A stretch of 64,000 bases of DNA. It comes from Bermanella marisrubri (lineage in GTDB: Bacteria; Pseudomonadota; Gammaproteobacteria; Pseudomonadales; Oceanobacteraceae). The DNA lies in contig NZ_CP051183.1 in NCBI RefSeq assembly GCF_012295615.1, positions 1,267,001 to 1,331,000 on the forward strand. The letters run 5' to 3'. Positions 46,773 through 56,195 of this stretch are shown here, in pieces. Position numbers and translations under genes: made by a program. How positions within the stretch are numbered: the stretch's first letter is position 1; every line of letters begins with the position of its first letter. The notes beneath the pieces were generated by a model that was not told the DNA's origin, searched no databases, and was given only the letters and a program-made list of their open reading frames with translations.

Positions 46773-47957
46773 ATGCTGGTTGATTTTTTTCAAACGATGC
46801 GAACATATCGAGTACCTTGCTCCATACGTGAGTACTTGGACTTAATTAATGCATTGAAACATCACTTAGCGTTTGCCGATTTAGATGACTTTTATCATGT
46901 CAGTAAACTTTGCCTCGTTAAGGACGAACGTCATTACGATAAGTTCGATAAAGCATTTGCCCATTATTTTGAGGGTATCGATAAGTTAGATGAAATTCTA
47001 ACCAGCGCCAAAGGTATTCCAGAAGAGTGGATGAAGTCCGAGTTTGAGCGAATGTTCAGCAAGGAGGAAATGGAGGCTATCGAATCCCAAGGCGGTTTTG
47101 ATGAACTAATGAAGAAGTTCAGAGAGCGTCTTGAAGAGCAGGAAAAGCGCCATCGTGGTGGTAATAGAATGATCGGCACTGGTGGTACTTCACCGTTTGG
47201 TGCAGATGGTTTCAATCCTGAAGGTATGCGTGTTGATCAAGGACGTAGTCGCCATAAGAAAGCGATTAAAGTCTGGGAGCAACGCAATTATCGCAATCTG
47301 GATGATGACATCGAGTTAGGTATCCGCAACATAAAAGTGGCTCTACGTCGCTTACGTAAGTTTGCGCGCACAGGGGCCGCTGAAGAGTTAGATCTTGACG
47401 ATACCATTAGTTCGACTGCCAATAACGCAGGTTTTCTTGATATTAAAATGGTACCGGAACGTCATAATGCCGTTAAAGTCCTGTTGTTTTTCGACATTGG
47501 CGGAACCATGGATCCTTTTGTGCGAGTTTGCGAAGAATTGTTCTCGGCGGCTCGAGCGGAGTTCAAGCATATGGAGACGTTCTACTTTCATAATTGCTTG
47601 TACGAATCGGTTTGGAAGGATAACCGCCGAAAAAACTCAGAGCGCACCCCGACTTGGGAATTGATGCGCCGCTTTACCAAGGACTACAAGGTAATTTTTG
47701 TGGGTGATGCCATGATGGCGCCCTATGAGGTGACTCATGTAGGTGGCAGTGTTGAACACTGGAATGACGAAGCGGGCGCAGTTTGGCTACAACGCATGAA
47801 GGAAACCTTTGATAAAGTGGTGTGGTTAAATCCGGTCCCTGATTCCCAATGGGGATGGAGTAATTCATTAAATACCATTCGTGACATTATGGAAGACAAA
47901 ATGTATCCATTGACCATTAATGGTCTAGAGGATGCTATGCGAGAGCTGACGCGATAA
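46773..47957 (+). CDS. CoxE-like VWA protein (COG3825-like), altered MIDAS
   Basis: This 394-residue cytoplasmic protein has an N-terminal helical region (VDFFQTMRTYRVPCSIREYL), a charged middle (REEMEAI, RERLEEQEKRHRGG) and a C-terminal CoxE-type VWA domain. The MIDAS start reads DIGGT (241-245) in LLFFDIGGTMDPF, where a metal-binding DxSxS would be expected. WGWSNSL and EDAMRELTR at the end are family-like. It should work with the MoxR ATPase just upstream. Confidence 0.88.
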   Translation: MLVDFFQTMRTYRVPCSIREYLDLINALKHHLAFADLDDFYHVSKLCLVKDERHYDKFDKAFAHYFEGIDKLDEILTSAKGIPEEWMKSEFERMFSKEEMEAIESQGGFDELMKKFRERLEEQEKRHRGGNRMIGTGGTSPFGADGFNPEGMRVDQGRSRHKKAIKVWEQRNYRNLDDDIELGIRNIKVALRRLRKFARTGAAEELDLDDTISSTANNAGFLDIKMVPERHNAVKVLLFFDIGGTMDPFVRVCEELFSAARAEFKHMETFYFHNCLYESVWKDNRRKNSERTPTWELMRRFTKDYKVIFVGDAMMAPYEVTHVGGSVEHWNDEAGAVWLQRMKETFDKVVWLNPVPDSQWGWSNSLNTIRDIMEDKMYPLTINGLEDAMRELTR

Positions 47958-47970
47958 AGTGTGACGCGTT

Positions 47971-48004
47971 GAGCCTGCTAGTTTATCTCGGCAGGCTCTT
48001 ATTC
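47971..48004 (+). terminator. Probable terminator after the CoxE-like gene
   Basis: GAGCCTGC (47971-47978) pairs with GCAGGCTC (47991-47998), followed by a T-rich but interrupted stretch. The 250 bases up to the next gene hold no other feature I can support. Confidence 0.65.
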
Positions 48005-48212
48005 TCTTAGAACAATTTCAACTTTTTAAACACTCTCCTTAAAAAAACCACCTTAAACCGCTTATCAATAGAAACAAAGCGCCTAATTGTGCTGCATAGC
48101 ACACCCGTACAGAAAACCACTCTTGCATCAACTGTAAGCCTAGGTAACAATACGCCAGCGCACATTCTGAACCGTGCTTATAAAACCAAAATAATAAAAA
48201 TAAGGGTTTAAC

Positions 48213-48722
48213 GTGAAGGCATTTCAAGTATTGCTCTTCATTGCGTTGGTGCTGACATGGCCCAGCTACGCCAATGAATCAGGTCTAAACGCAGAAATCG
48301 AAGAATTAAAAAGCGAAGTCGTTGAATTAAATCGAGAGCTGTTCGAGCTCGAAGAAAAACTATTGTATCCAGCAACAACATCGTTTGCGGTATTTGTTTC
48401 CATGGAGCAAGTAGACGACTTTGCCATTGACTCAATCAAACTCATGCTTGATGAGCAAGCTGTTACCTCTCACCTGTACACGGCTGACCAAGTAGAAGCT
48501 TTGCGACGTGGCGGAATTCAGAAAGTTTACACCGGCAACCTCAAGCCAGGTTTGCATAACTTAAAAGCCGAAATTCAAGGTCGTGATTTAGACGGACGCC
48601 CAGTGAAGAAAGTCATTGTGGCAGACTTTGGTAAGGCAAGATCAAATAAATATCTTGAGGTGAAAATAAGCCGAAATACCTCTAAGAACCAGCCAGATTT
48701 TGCCATCGTAGAGTGGAAGTAG
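48213..48722 (+). CDS. Periplasmic coiled-coil protein, first gene of the envelope-motor operon
   Basis: This 169-residue protein has a GTG start, a signal peptide (cleaved near SYANES), a short coiled coil (EIEELKSEVVELNRELFELEEKL, about 27-50, shown here as key heptads) and a beta-rich C-terminal domain (FAVFVSMEQVDDFAIDSIKL, then GLHNLKAEIQG). I recognise no named family. It is separated by one base from the next gene and leads a run of nine genes with overlaps or very short gaps, so it belongs functionally with them. Confidence 0.72.
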   Translation: MKAFQVLLFIALVLTWPSYANESGLNAEIEELKSEVVELNRELFELEEKLLYPATTSFAVFVSMEQVDDFAIDSIKLMLDEQAVTSHLYTADQVEALRRGGIQKVYTGNLKPGLHNLKAEIQGRDLDGRPVKKVIVADFGKARSNKYLEVKISRNTSKNQPDFAIVEWK

Positions 48723-48723
48723 C

Positions 48724-50616
48724 ATGTGGCGGTTGTGCTTACTTTTCGCATGCAGTTCGCTCGCACATAGCGCAGATTTATTGCCTGATGTGAAACAACC
48801 CATCACGCGTCATAATCCGCAAAGCGTTACCTATGCAGAAACTTTGTTTTATTTGCACTCAGGCAACTATGATGCAGCATTAACCAAAACCTATGAATTA
48901 CGCCAAAATGGCGGACGCGGATATGGTCGTGAATTAGATATCTACGAGGCTGCGGCACAATTGGGTCTGGGTATGGATCAGCATGCGTCGCGCGTATTTA
49001 ATCAATTGCTTAAATCCGAAAAGATGAGCCTTATTCCATTGCCTGCTCGAGCGCAGGCATGGTTTTATCTCGCTAAACACTTATATACCAAAGGTTGGTG
49101 GCAAAGTGGTTTAAAGGCCGTTAAACATATCAATATCAATCATCTTAGTCCTGAACTGAAGGATGAGTATCATTTCCTTGCAGCTACTCTAGAATTGTTT
49201 GTTGGTCGTCCCGAAGCAGCTGATCGTCACTTGCTCGCGATTAATAGTGAGAGCAAGTGGGCCACTTATGGTTTTCTTAATTTGGCCGTGAGCTACACTG
49301 AGCGCGATGTTCATATTAGTAAAGTGGACGCAGCTTTCTCTAAAGCGCTACAACTTAGTACACAGGTGGAATCGCATGACATATTGAGTGATCGTATTAA
49401 TCTAATGGCCGGTCGCTTTTTTTATGCAACTGGCAGAGGGCGTAGCGCCATCAAACACCTTAAGGCAGTTAATTTAGATGGCCCTTACACTCCAAAAGCA
49501 TTGCTAACTTATGGCTGGGCATTGACTGAGCAATGGCAATATCATGATGCACTTCAACCGTGGTACATGCTGAAAACAGCACATTCTCCCTTAAATCAAG
49601 ATGTTCAGGAAACTCTGATCGCAATTCCATTTTTACTAGAAAAGTTAAATGCCAAGGTGATGGCATTAGGTGCATTTGAATACGCAGTAGATCAATACGA
49701 TCGAGTATATGAGCAGCTTTCAGAAAGTGCGGATCGCCTCAATACAGGTAAATTCATTGAGCCCTTATTAGCGCAGCAATCCCCAAACCAGTGGGGGGCA
49801 TTTATTCCGGTTGATTTATCGCTACCTAAGCATCCTGACCAATTCTATTTGAAAGACGTTATGGCAGACAGCTATTTCCAAGGAGAGTTAAAAAACCTTC
49901 GTGACTTGCATGTTATGCGTAACAAGTTGAACAAAGCGTTATCGGATTTGGAGGCGTTTGCAGTAACTAAGCAAACACGACAGCAAGAATATAAAGAGAT
50001 ACATCAGCAAAATACAATGCGCATGCTGACATCTCGTTTAAGCAAGCTGCGTTTACGTTATCAATCATTACAGAAGAAAATTAGACAGGCCTTTGGTAAG
50101 CCTGATGGTTCAGGACTTGCTACCAATGAAGAAAAGCGTTTTCTAGAAATGTTCAAGAAAGTTAATACTCGACGAAGTGCATTAGAAACGGATCAACATT
50201 ATCAGCAGCGTTTACGCCGAGTGAAAGGCTTATTGTCATGGAATCTAAGTGAACGCTATGCCGCTCGTAAGCAAAATATTGCTGAAAATTTGGCTGGTCT
50301 TAAGCAACAAATGCGCAGTATTGAGAATCAAATTAAGGCAACACAATATGCCTATCAGATCGCGCCTCGGTCTTATCAAGGATTTGACTCGAAAATTGCT
50401 GTGTTAAAACAGAAATATACTACGCAATTGGCAAAGTTAGAGAGAACCTATCGTAAGCAACGAGAACAAGTGGGTAGTATTGTTAAAGCTGACATCAAGA
50501 AGCGACAAGAAAAGGTTGTGGAATATCAGCTTCAGGCTCGCTTGGCTTCTGCCCGTTTGTTTGATGAGACATCAAATAAGTCCCGCAATGAAGCCGTCGC
50601 GGAGGTGAAGCAATGA
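48724..50616 (+). CDS. Periplasmic TPR / coiled-coil protein (envelope-motor operon)
   Basis: This 630-residue protein has a signal peptide (cleaved after SSLAHSA), degenerate TPR-like helical repeats across about 35-320, and a C-terminal third (about 390-625) of long charged helices with coiled-coil character (RLSKLRLRYQSLQKKIRQAF, KQQMRSIENQIKATQYAY). No enzymatic motif is seen. It is likely a periplasmic scaffold or rod. It overlaps the next gene by four bases. Confidence 0.78.
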   Translation: MWRLCLLFACSSLAHSADLLPDVKQPITRHNPQSVTYAETLFYLHSGNYDAALTKTYELRQNGGRGYGRELDIYEAAAQLGLGMDQHASRVFNQLLKSEKMSLIPLPARAQAWFYLAKHLYTKGWWQSGLKAVKHININHLSPELKDEYHFLAATLELFVGRPEAADRHLLAINSESKWATYGFLNLAVSYTERDVHISKVDAAFSKALQLSTQVESHDILSDRINLMAGRFFYATGRGRSAIKHLKAVNLDGPYTPKALLTYGWALTEQWQYHDALQPWYMLKTAHSPLNQDVQETLIAIPFLLEKLNAKVMALGAFEYAVDQYDRVYEQLSESADRLNTGKFIEPLLAQQSPNQWGAFIPVDLSLPKHPDQFYLKDVMADSYFQGELKNLRDLHVMRNKLNKALSDLEAFAVTKQTRQQEYKEIHQQNTMRMLTSRLSKLRLRYQSLQKKIRQAFGKPDGSGLATNEEKRFLEMFKKVNTRRSALETDQHYQQRLRRVKGLLSWNLSERYAARKQNIAENLAGLKQQMRSIENQIKATQYAYQIAPRSYQGFDSKIAVLKQKYTTQLAKLERTYRKQREQVGSIVKADIKKRQEKVVEYQLQARLASARLFDETSNKSRNEAVAEVKQ

Positions 50617-53444
50617 TGCTTAGAAAATGTTTGGGGGTCGTCTTAGTCTCCATTATTACTGTGGCTTGTTCTACGCAACCACAGAAGAGTGTAGTCAGTG
50701 TGGAGGAGGATCTCACAGATAAGACTATTGCCAATATTCGCCCGATAGGTTTTCGTCTCGCTAAGATGAACCCACCGGAAACGGATACCAAAGAAGCCAT
50801 TCGTCGATATCAACAGTTTTTACAGTTGGCGCCTAACAACGATACTCGCGTACATGTTATGCACCGCTTGGCTGATCTTAAGCTCATGGATCTCGAAGAG
50901 ATTTTGTCAGAAGACGTTGAAAAAGTAGATCAAAAACAAGTAGAGGCGGTTTATGACGAGGCGATCACCACATACGAACGCGTTCTCAAATTATTTCCCA
51001 ATAGACTTGATAGCGATATGCTGCTTTATCAATTGGCTAAAGTTTACTCTCTAAAAGGAGATAGCGTATCCTCCCTCAATGCCTTACAAAGGCTTGTGGC
51101 TCGTTTTGAAAAATCAGAACTGTTGATGGAATCCTATTATCGCATGGGGGATATCTATTTTACGCTTGGCCAATACGATAATGCTGAACGGTCGTTTGCC
51201 AAGGTAACCCAGCAATCTAGTGATAATCGATTTTACCTCAGCGCACAATATATGATGGGCTGGAGCGAGTTTAAACAGAGCAAATTTGACGAAGCACTCA
51301 TATCTTTTATTGCGGTTATTGATGAGCGCTTCGAAGATACAGCGGCTATCGTGACGGCATCGCGAAGCGACAAAGACCTGCTGGAGGATACCACGCGTGT
51401 GATGAGTATGATTTTCTCTGCCGGCCGTGGTCATCGTCAAATAGCTAACCTGTTCCAGCGAATTGGCAAACGCCACTATGAATATCTCATCTATGACTCT
51501 CTAGCAGAGTACTATTTGTCTAAACAGCAATATACAGATGCAGCACGAACGTTTACTGCATTTGTACAAACATCACCGAACGATGTGCTGGCACCTGCTT
51601 TCTATAGCAATGTTGTGAAAACCTATAAGCAGGCTGGCTATATTGATCAGGTCTTAGAACATAAGATGGCTTATGTTGAACGTTATGGCACGAGAAGTAA
51701 GTTCTGGAATCTATATGGTGAGGACATTCGCGAGATGATTCGTCCGAATATTAAAACTTATGCATCAGAACTAGCTCAGTATCACCACGCAAAAGGACAA
51801 AAGAGCAAATCGCTTAAGATAAAATTTAATCATCTTTTAGCAGCGTCTCGCTGGTATGACGAATATATTTTGACCTTCCCCAATGATAGTAACGTGGGTG
51901 AAATGCATTTTTTAAAGGGCGAGGCGTTATTTGAAGTTGGTCGGTACGATCAAGCAGTGTCATCCTATTTGGCAGGTGCATTTGATAGCCCAAGGCATGA
52001 CAAAGCAGAAGAGTCAGGCTTTGCAGCTTTAGTGACCTATAACCAACTTATCGCTAAATCAAAAGGTGAATCGTACAATCAATGGGTACAACAAAAAGTA
52101 GATACAGCCATACGTTACTCACAAAGTTTTCCCAATAGTAGTAACGTGGCACAGGTTTTGGCGCGCGCGGCAGAGGGGTTATTCAGTCTTAATCAGTTCG
52201 ACAAAGCTACTAGCGTAGCTCAGCAAGTATTAAGCAATCCTAAGGCAAGCCCAAGCCAAATTTCTGTTGCCTTATTAATTAAGGGTCATAGCCATTTTGA
52301 TCTTAAGCAATATGTTGAAGCAGAGCAGGCCTATTCTAAGGTCCTTTCAGGGAAGCATTTGGAAAAGAATAAGGTCAAGGATGTACAGGAAAAATTAGCT
52401 GCCAGTATTTACAAGCAAGCGGTGGCTTTGGTTGAAGCTAAGCAAATCGATAACGCTGTGGATACATTTATGCGTGTTGGTGAGCGCGTTCCCAGTTCTC
52501 CTATCCGAATTACCGCTCATTATGATGCAGCGTCTTACCTAATGAAGGCGCAAAAATGGGACCGAGCGCAGGAACTTTTACTAAGTTTTCGCGAACAATT
52601 TCCTAAGCACAAGCTAGCCAAAGATATTCCATCCAAGTTGATCATTGCTTACGAAAATACACAGGAATGGGATAAAGCTGCCTACGAGTTAGAGACAATC
52701 TGGCGTACTTCAAGAGTTCGCAATGAACAACGTATTGCGCTTTATCAAGCAGCAGAATACTTTGAGAAAGCGAACGATATGGAAAATGCCATGACCATGC
52801 TCAAGCGCTATGCTCATAATTATCCAAAGCCATTTAATGCTCAACTAGAGGCCATTAGTCGCCTAGAGAATATTTACAATAAGCAGGAACAGCATGAAAA
52901 ACGTCAATATTGGCTAGATAAACTGATTATCGCTGACAAGAAAGCCGGTAAAGAGAGAACTGACCGTTCTCGTTTCTTGGCTGCCAAAGCGTCATTTGAT
53001 TTAGCGGATTATAAGCGTCGTGATTACGCAAAGATTCCATTGACTCTGCCGTTACGAACAAGTCTGGCCAAGAAAAAGGTTGCGCTTAAATCTACACTGG
53101 ATGCTTATAAACGTACGGCAAAAATGGAAGTTCAAGAATTCACCACGGCAGCAACTTTCCAAATAGCAGAGATCTATGGAGAACTGTCTCGCGATTTAAT
53201 GAATTCGGAACGACCCGCGGGCTTGGATGAGTTGGAGCTCGAAGAATATGAGTTTCTGTTGGAAGATCAAGCTTTCCCATTTGAGGAAGCAGCTATCAAT
53301 ATTCACGAAAGTAATATTAAGCGTAGTTGGGATGGATTATATGATAATTGGATTGCAAAGAGTGTAGATGCCCTAGGCACTTTGATGCCTGCTCGTTATG
53401 CTAAAAAGGAGATTAACTATGACGTTATCGCCGAAATTCATTAA
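50613..53444 (+). CDS. Large TPR lipoprotein (envelope-motor operon)
   Basis: This 943-residue protein has lipobox ITVAC (Cys at about 19), then TPR-type repeats along nearly the whole length (AYRRYQQFLQ-like start at 65, MESYYRMGDIYFTLGQYDNAERSF, GEALFEVGRYDQAVSSYLAG, ALYQAAEYFEKANDMENAM). It is probably anchored to the outer membrane and forms a long periplasmic solenoid. Length and TPR content resemble large TPR proteins in Glt-type gene clusters. It overlaps the following gene by 26 bases. Confidence 0.85.
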   Translation: MMLRKCLGVVLVSIITVACSTQPQKSVVSVEEDLTDKTIANIRPIGFRLAKMNPPETDTKEAIRRYQQFLQLAPNNDTRVHVMHRLADLKLMDLEEILSEDVEKVDQKQVEAVYDEAITTYERVLKLFPNRLDSDMLLYQLAKVYSLKGDSVSSLNALQRLVARFEKSELLMESYYRMGDIYFTLGQYDNAERSFAKVTQQSSDNRFYLSAQYMMGWSEFKQSKFDEALISFIAVIDERFEDTAAIVTASRSDKDLLEDTTRVMSMIFSAGRGHRQIANLFQRIGKRHYEYLIYDSLAEYYLSKQQYTDAARTFTAFVQTSPNDVLAPAFYSNVVKTYKQAGYIDQVLEHKMAYVERYGTRSKFWNLYGEDIREMIRPNIKTYASELAQYHHAKGQKSKSLKIKFNHLLAASRWYDEYILTFPNDSNVGEMHFLKGEALFEVGRYDQAVSSYLAGAFDSPRHDKAEESGFAALVTYNQLIAKSKGESYNQWVQQKVDTAIRYSQSFPNSSNVAQVLARAAEGLFSLNQFDKATSVAQQVLSNPKASPSQISVALLIKGHSHFDLKQYVEAEQAYSKVLSGKHLEKNKVKDVQEKLAASIYKQAVALVEAKQIDNAVDTFMRVGERVPSSPIRITAHYDAASYLMKAQKWDRAQELLLSFREQFPKHKLAKDIPSKLIIAYENTQEWDKAAYELETIWRTSRVRNEQRIALYQAAEYFEKANDMENAMTMLKRYAHNYPKPFNAQLEAISRLENIYNKQEQHEKRQYWLDKLIIADKKAGKERTDRSRFLAAKASFDLADYKRRDYAKIPLTLPLRTSLAKKKVALKSTLDAYKRTAKMEVQEFTTAATFQIAEIYGELSRDLMNSERPAGLDELELEEYEFLLEDQAFPFEEAAINIHESNIKRSWDGLYDNWIAKSVDALGTLMPARYAKKEINYDVIAEIH

Positions 53445-54048
53445 AACCTCTTTGATCGTCAGTATGTTATTTTTGTCCGGTTGCTTTGCTTCTGCGCCGA
53501 CAAAAGAAAACGTCGAAGCGAATGTACAGTCGAAAGTAATCGAGATTCCAGATGAAGCGGCAAAGGCCTATAAAAAGGCTATTACTCATATGAACCACCA
53601 GCAATGGTCTCAAGCAAAGTCCTTGTTGGTTAATATGACCCAAGATTATCCCCAGCTCTCAGGACCTTTTGCTAACTTGGGAGTAATTGCAAGCCAACAA
53701 GAACAATGGGATGAGGCTGTTGCTTATCTTCAAAAGGCTATCGAAAAAAAACCAAATAATGTTAAAGCATTAAACCAATTGGGTTGGGTTTACCGACAAC
53801 AAGGTCAGTTCGAGCGTGCTGAGCAACAATATTTAAAGGCGATTGATGCAGATAAAGACTATGCTGCTAGCTACCGAAATATTGGGATCCTATACGATAT
53901 CTACATGGGAAATTTAGCGAAAGCGAGTGAGCATTATCAAACGTATCAATCGTTGCAAAGTGAGCCTGATCGACAAGTGGCAGGATGGATTGTTGATATC
54001 AACCGTCGGGCGAACGTTGAAACGCAAATAGCCGGAGATTCTCAATGA
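53419..54048 (+). CDS. Small TPR lipoprotein (envelope-motor operon)
   Basis: This 209-residue protein has lipobox LFLSGC and three to four clean TPRs (AYKKAITHMNHQQWSQAKSL, ANLGVIASQQEQWDEAVAYL, NQLGWVYRQQGQFERAEQQY, YRNIGILYDIYMGNLAKASE). ATG 53419 is chosen, because AAGGAG at 53406-53411 lies at the right distance and the signal peptide then starts at the N-terminus. It starts inside the preceding gene and ends overlapping the next by four bases. Confidence 0.87.
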   Translation: MTLSPKFIKTSLIVSMLFLSGCFASAPTKENVEANVQSKVIEIPDEAAKAYKKAITHMNHQQWSQAKSLLVNMTQDYPQLSGPFANLGVIASQQEQWDEAVAYLQKAIEKKPNNVKALNQLGWVYRQQGQFERAEQQYLKAIDADKDYAASYRNIGILYDIYMGNLAKASEHYQTYQSLQSEPDRQVAGWIVDINRRANVETQIAGDSQ

Positions 54049-54329
54049 GACATTTAGCTATATCACTATTGTTTCTTGTGTCTCAAGCGTTGGCAAAAGA
54101 TGTGGTCAAATTAGAAGGTATCAAAATAAAAGGCGATAACGAAGCTCCCCAAGTGATGTATGTTATTCCTTGGCAAAATCCGAAAGGAGCAGAGCGGTTA
54201 TATACGCCGGTTACTGGCTCACGTATGGAACGACTAAAGCCATTGGACCCCTATCAATTTGAGCGAGAATACCAGTTGCATCGAGATTGGCAGCAGCAAA
54301 AAAATGACATTGACCTTGTGGTGCAATAA
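54045..54329 (+). CDS. Small exported protein (envelope-motor operon)
   Basis: This 94-residue protein has a signal peptide (cleaved after QALA) and a mature part of 77 residues with VVKLEGIKIKGDNEAPQVMYV at the start and an aromatic-rich end (PLDPYQFEREYQLHRDW). No family is recognised. Overlap with the preceding gene and the conserved place before the channel genes argue for a structural part in the same machine. The 158 bases that follow hold the leader of the next gene. Confidence 0.7.
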   Translation: MRHLAISLLFLVSQALAKDVVKLEGIKIKGDNEAPQVMYVIPWQNPKGAERLYTPVTGSRMERLKPLDPYQFEREYQLHRDWQQQKNDIDLVVQ

Positions 54330-54487
54330 GCTTTTAATAGCCAGTTAGCGACAATTAATCGCTCGCGTCGATTCATTGGTTTTCAACCATACTGAAGAAA
54401 GCGGTATAAAAATAATAATAACTTTGGTTTTCTCGAAACCATCCAAAATACAATAATAAAAACGTGTGACACGAGAGGAAGTACACA

Positions 54488-55153
54488 ATGGATACCATTA
54501 TTCGTTTTTTCCAAGACGGCGGCATGTTCATGTATCCAATTGCCGTAATATTAGTGGTCGGTCTAGCCATCGCCATCGAACGTCTTTTAAGTATATCTTC
54601 AGCCAAGCGCAGTAATCGGAGTGCTTTTGAAGAGTTATTGCCTATGATCCAACGAAAGGATTACAAATCAGCACTTAGCTACGCAAACCAGAACAATAGT
54701 GATGTAGCCAGTATTTTCGCCGCAGGTATTGCTCGTATGCCTTCCAGTACTAAGCGAGAAGATATCGAGTATGCAATGGAAGAGGGCTTAATGGAGACGA
54801 TTCCAAAGTTAGAAAAGCGTACCCCTTACATAGCGACACTTGCCAATATATCAACGTTAATGGGACTACTGGGTACGATTATTGGTTTGATTGCAGCTTT
54901 CACCGCAGTGGCATCTGCCGCTCCTTCGGAGAAGGCGACATTGCTTTCCCAATCGATTTCTGTGGCCATGAACACCACAGCATTCGGTCTTATTTCTGCT
55001 ATACCTCTGCTATTGGTGCATACGGTTTTGCAAAGTCGCACTGCGGAGATCATTGATAGCCTTGAAATGGCCGGTGTTAAATTTCTGAATATTATTACTG
55101 AGCGTAAGCCAGCTTCAGCGCAGCCTCAGACTGCTAGTAAAGTAGCTAAGTAA
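54488..55153 (+). CDS. MotA/TolQ/ExbB-family proton channel protein
   Basis: This 221-residue inner membrane protein has three membrane segments (about 14-32, 115-140 and 160-180). The channel motifs are STLMGLLGTIIGLIAAFTAV and SVAMNTTAFGLISAIPLLL. It is of the same family as TolQ at 16028 but clearly distinct, and is the motor stator of the second system. In Myxococcus the AglR protein plays this part. It is followed after 28 bases by the first ExbD-like gene. Confidence 0.93.
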   Translation: MDTIIRFFQDGGMFMYPIAVILVVGLAIAIERLLSISSAKRSNRSAFEELLPMIQRKDYKSALSYANQNNSDVASIFAAGIARMPSSTKREDIEYAMEEGLMETIPKLEKRTPYIATLANISTLMGLLGTIIGLIAAFTAVASAAPSEKATLLSQSISVAMNTTAFGLISAIPLLLVHTVLQSRTAEIIDSLEMAGVKFLNIITERKPASAQPQTASKVAK

Positions 55154-55181
55154 TACGCAAATTTTATATTCGGAGGTTGGC

Positions 55182-55691
55182 ATGAGACGCCATAGACGTG
55201 CCCAGCAAGAGGCAGAATTAGATATTACCTCCTTCATGAACCTAATGATTATTCTGGTTCCGGTATTGCTAATCAGCATGGTGTTTAATCATATCACTGT
55301 GCTTGAGCTGCGATTACCATTGGAGGAAGAATTGAAGCAGCAAGATTTGGATCCTGAAGAGTTAACGCTTGAAGTGATCGTACGCGAAAGTGAAATGGTG
55401 GTTAATTTTGGTCCTTTGACCATCGAAACCCTACCTAAAAAAGATGGGCAATACAATTTCGAAGGCTTATCTAAAACTCTGCAGGCAATGAAGAAAAAAT
55501 TAGGTAACGAACGCACGGATATCGTGATCTTGTCAGAGCCGGATATTGACTACCAAGTTTTGGTTAGCGTGATCGACACTGCGAAAAGCTTTCCTGCTGT
55601 TATTGCTGCTAGTGTGGTCAATGCCGTTTTGTTTCCTGACGTATCACTTGGTGATGCACCTCGCTTGGTATCAGGAGGTCTGGCGCAATGA
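55182..55691 (+). CDS. ExbD/TolR-like protein with Asn in place of the channel Asp
   Basis: This 169-residue protein has one membrane segment and a periplasmic ExbD-type domain (IVILSEPDIDYQVLVSVID). In an ungapped alignment with TolR of this window, DITSFMNLMIILVPVLL matches NVVPYIDVMLVLLVIFM, so Asn20 stands where TolR has its proton-carrying Asp17. It probably has a structural role beside the second ExbD-like protein. It overlaps the next gene by four bases. Confidence 0.92.
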   Translation: MRRHRRAQQEAELDITSFMNLMIILVPVLLISMVFNHITVLELRLPLEEELKQQDLDPEELTLEVIVRESEMVVNFGPLTIETLPKKDGQYNFEGLSKTLQAMKKKLGNERTDIVILSEPDIDYQVLVSVIDTAKSFPAVIAASVVNAVLFPDVSLGDAPRLVSGGLAQ

Positions 55692-56194
55692 AGTCTTCAC
55701 GTCGTGCAAAGCGAATGGCCAGGCATCATAGTCGAAATAAAAAGCAAGCTGGCTTAAATCTAGTATCGTTAATGGATATTTTCACCATTATGGTTTTCTT
55801 CTTAATGATGAACCAAAGTGATGTGGAAGTGATGAGCAACGATAGTATCAAATTACCTAAAAGCATGGCTGATTCGCAACCGCAAAACACAGTTAATCTT
55901 ATGGTGAGTAATGACGATATTGTAGTGCAAGGTCGCGCAGTGGCAAAAGTCCAAGATGTATTGCAATTACCTGAAGAGGTAGAAACCATTGCTGCATTGA
56001 GAGAAGAACTGACTTATTTGGCCCAGCGTTCCCCTGCTAGCGCAATAGAGCAGGAAATTGGGCGACCGATTACGATCATGGGAGATGAAGGTATTCCGTA
56101 TAAAGTACTAAAGCGGATTATGGCCACTTGTCAGAAAGCCCAGTTCACTCAGATTTCTCTGGCTGTTCAAAAACAAGCAGAGCAGGGGGCCTGA
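55688..56194 (+). CDS. ExbD/TolR-like protein, Asp conserved
   Basis: This 168-residue protein has a basic N-terminus, one membrane segment with the Asp30 in LNLVSLMDIFTIMVFFLMM and a periplasmic domain ending in TIMGDEGIPYKVLKRIMATC. It carries the proton-path Asp that its neighbour at 55182 lacks, so it is the likely active partner of the TolQ-like channel. It is one base before the next gene. Confidence 0.93.
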   Translation: MKSSRRAKRMARHHSRNKKQAGLNLVSLMDIFTIMVFFLMMNQSDVEVMSNDSIKLPKSMADSQPQNTVNLMVSNDDIVVQGRAVAKVQDVLQLPEEVETIAALREELTYLAQRSPASAIEQEIGRPITIMGDEGIPYKVLKRIMATCQKAQFTQISLAVQKQAEQGA

Positions 56195-56195
56195 T

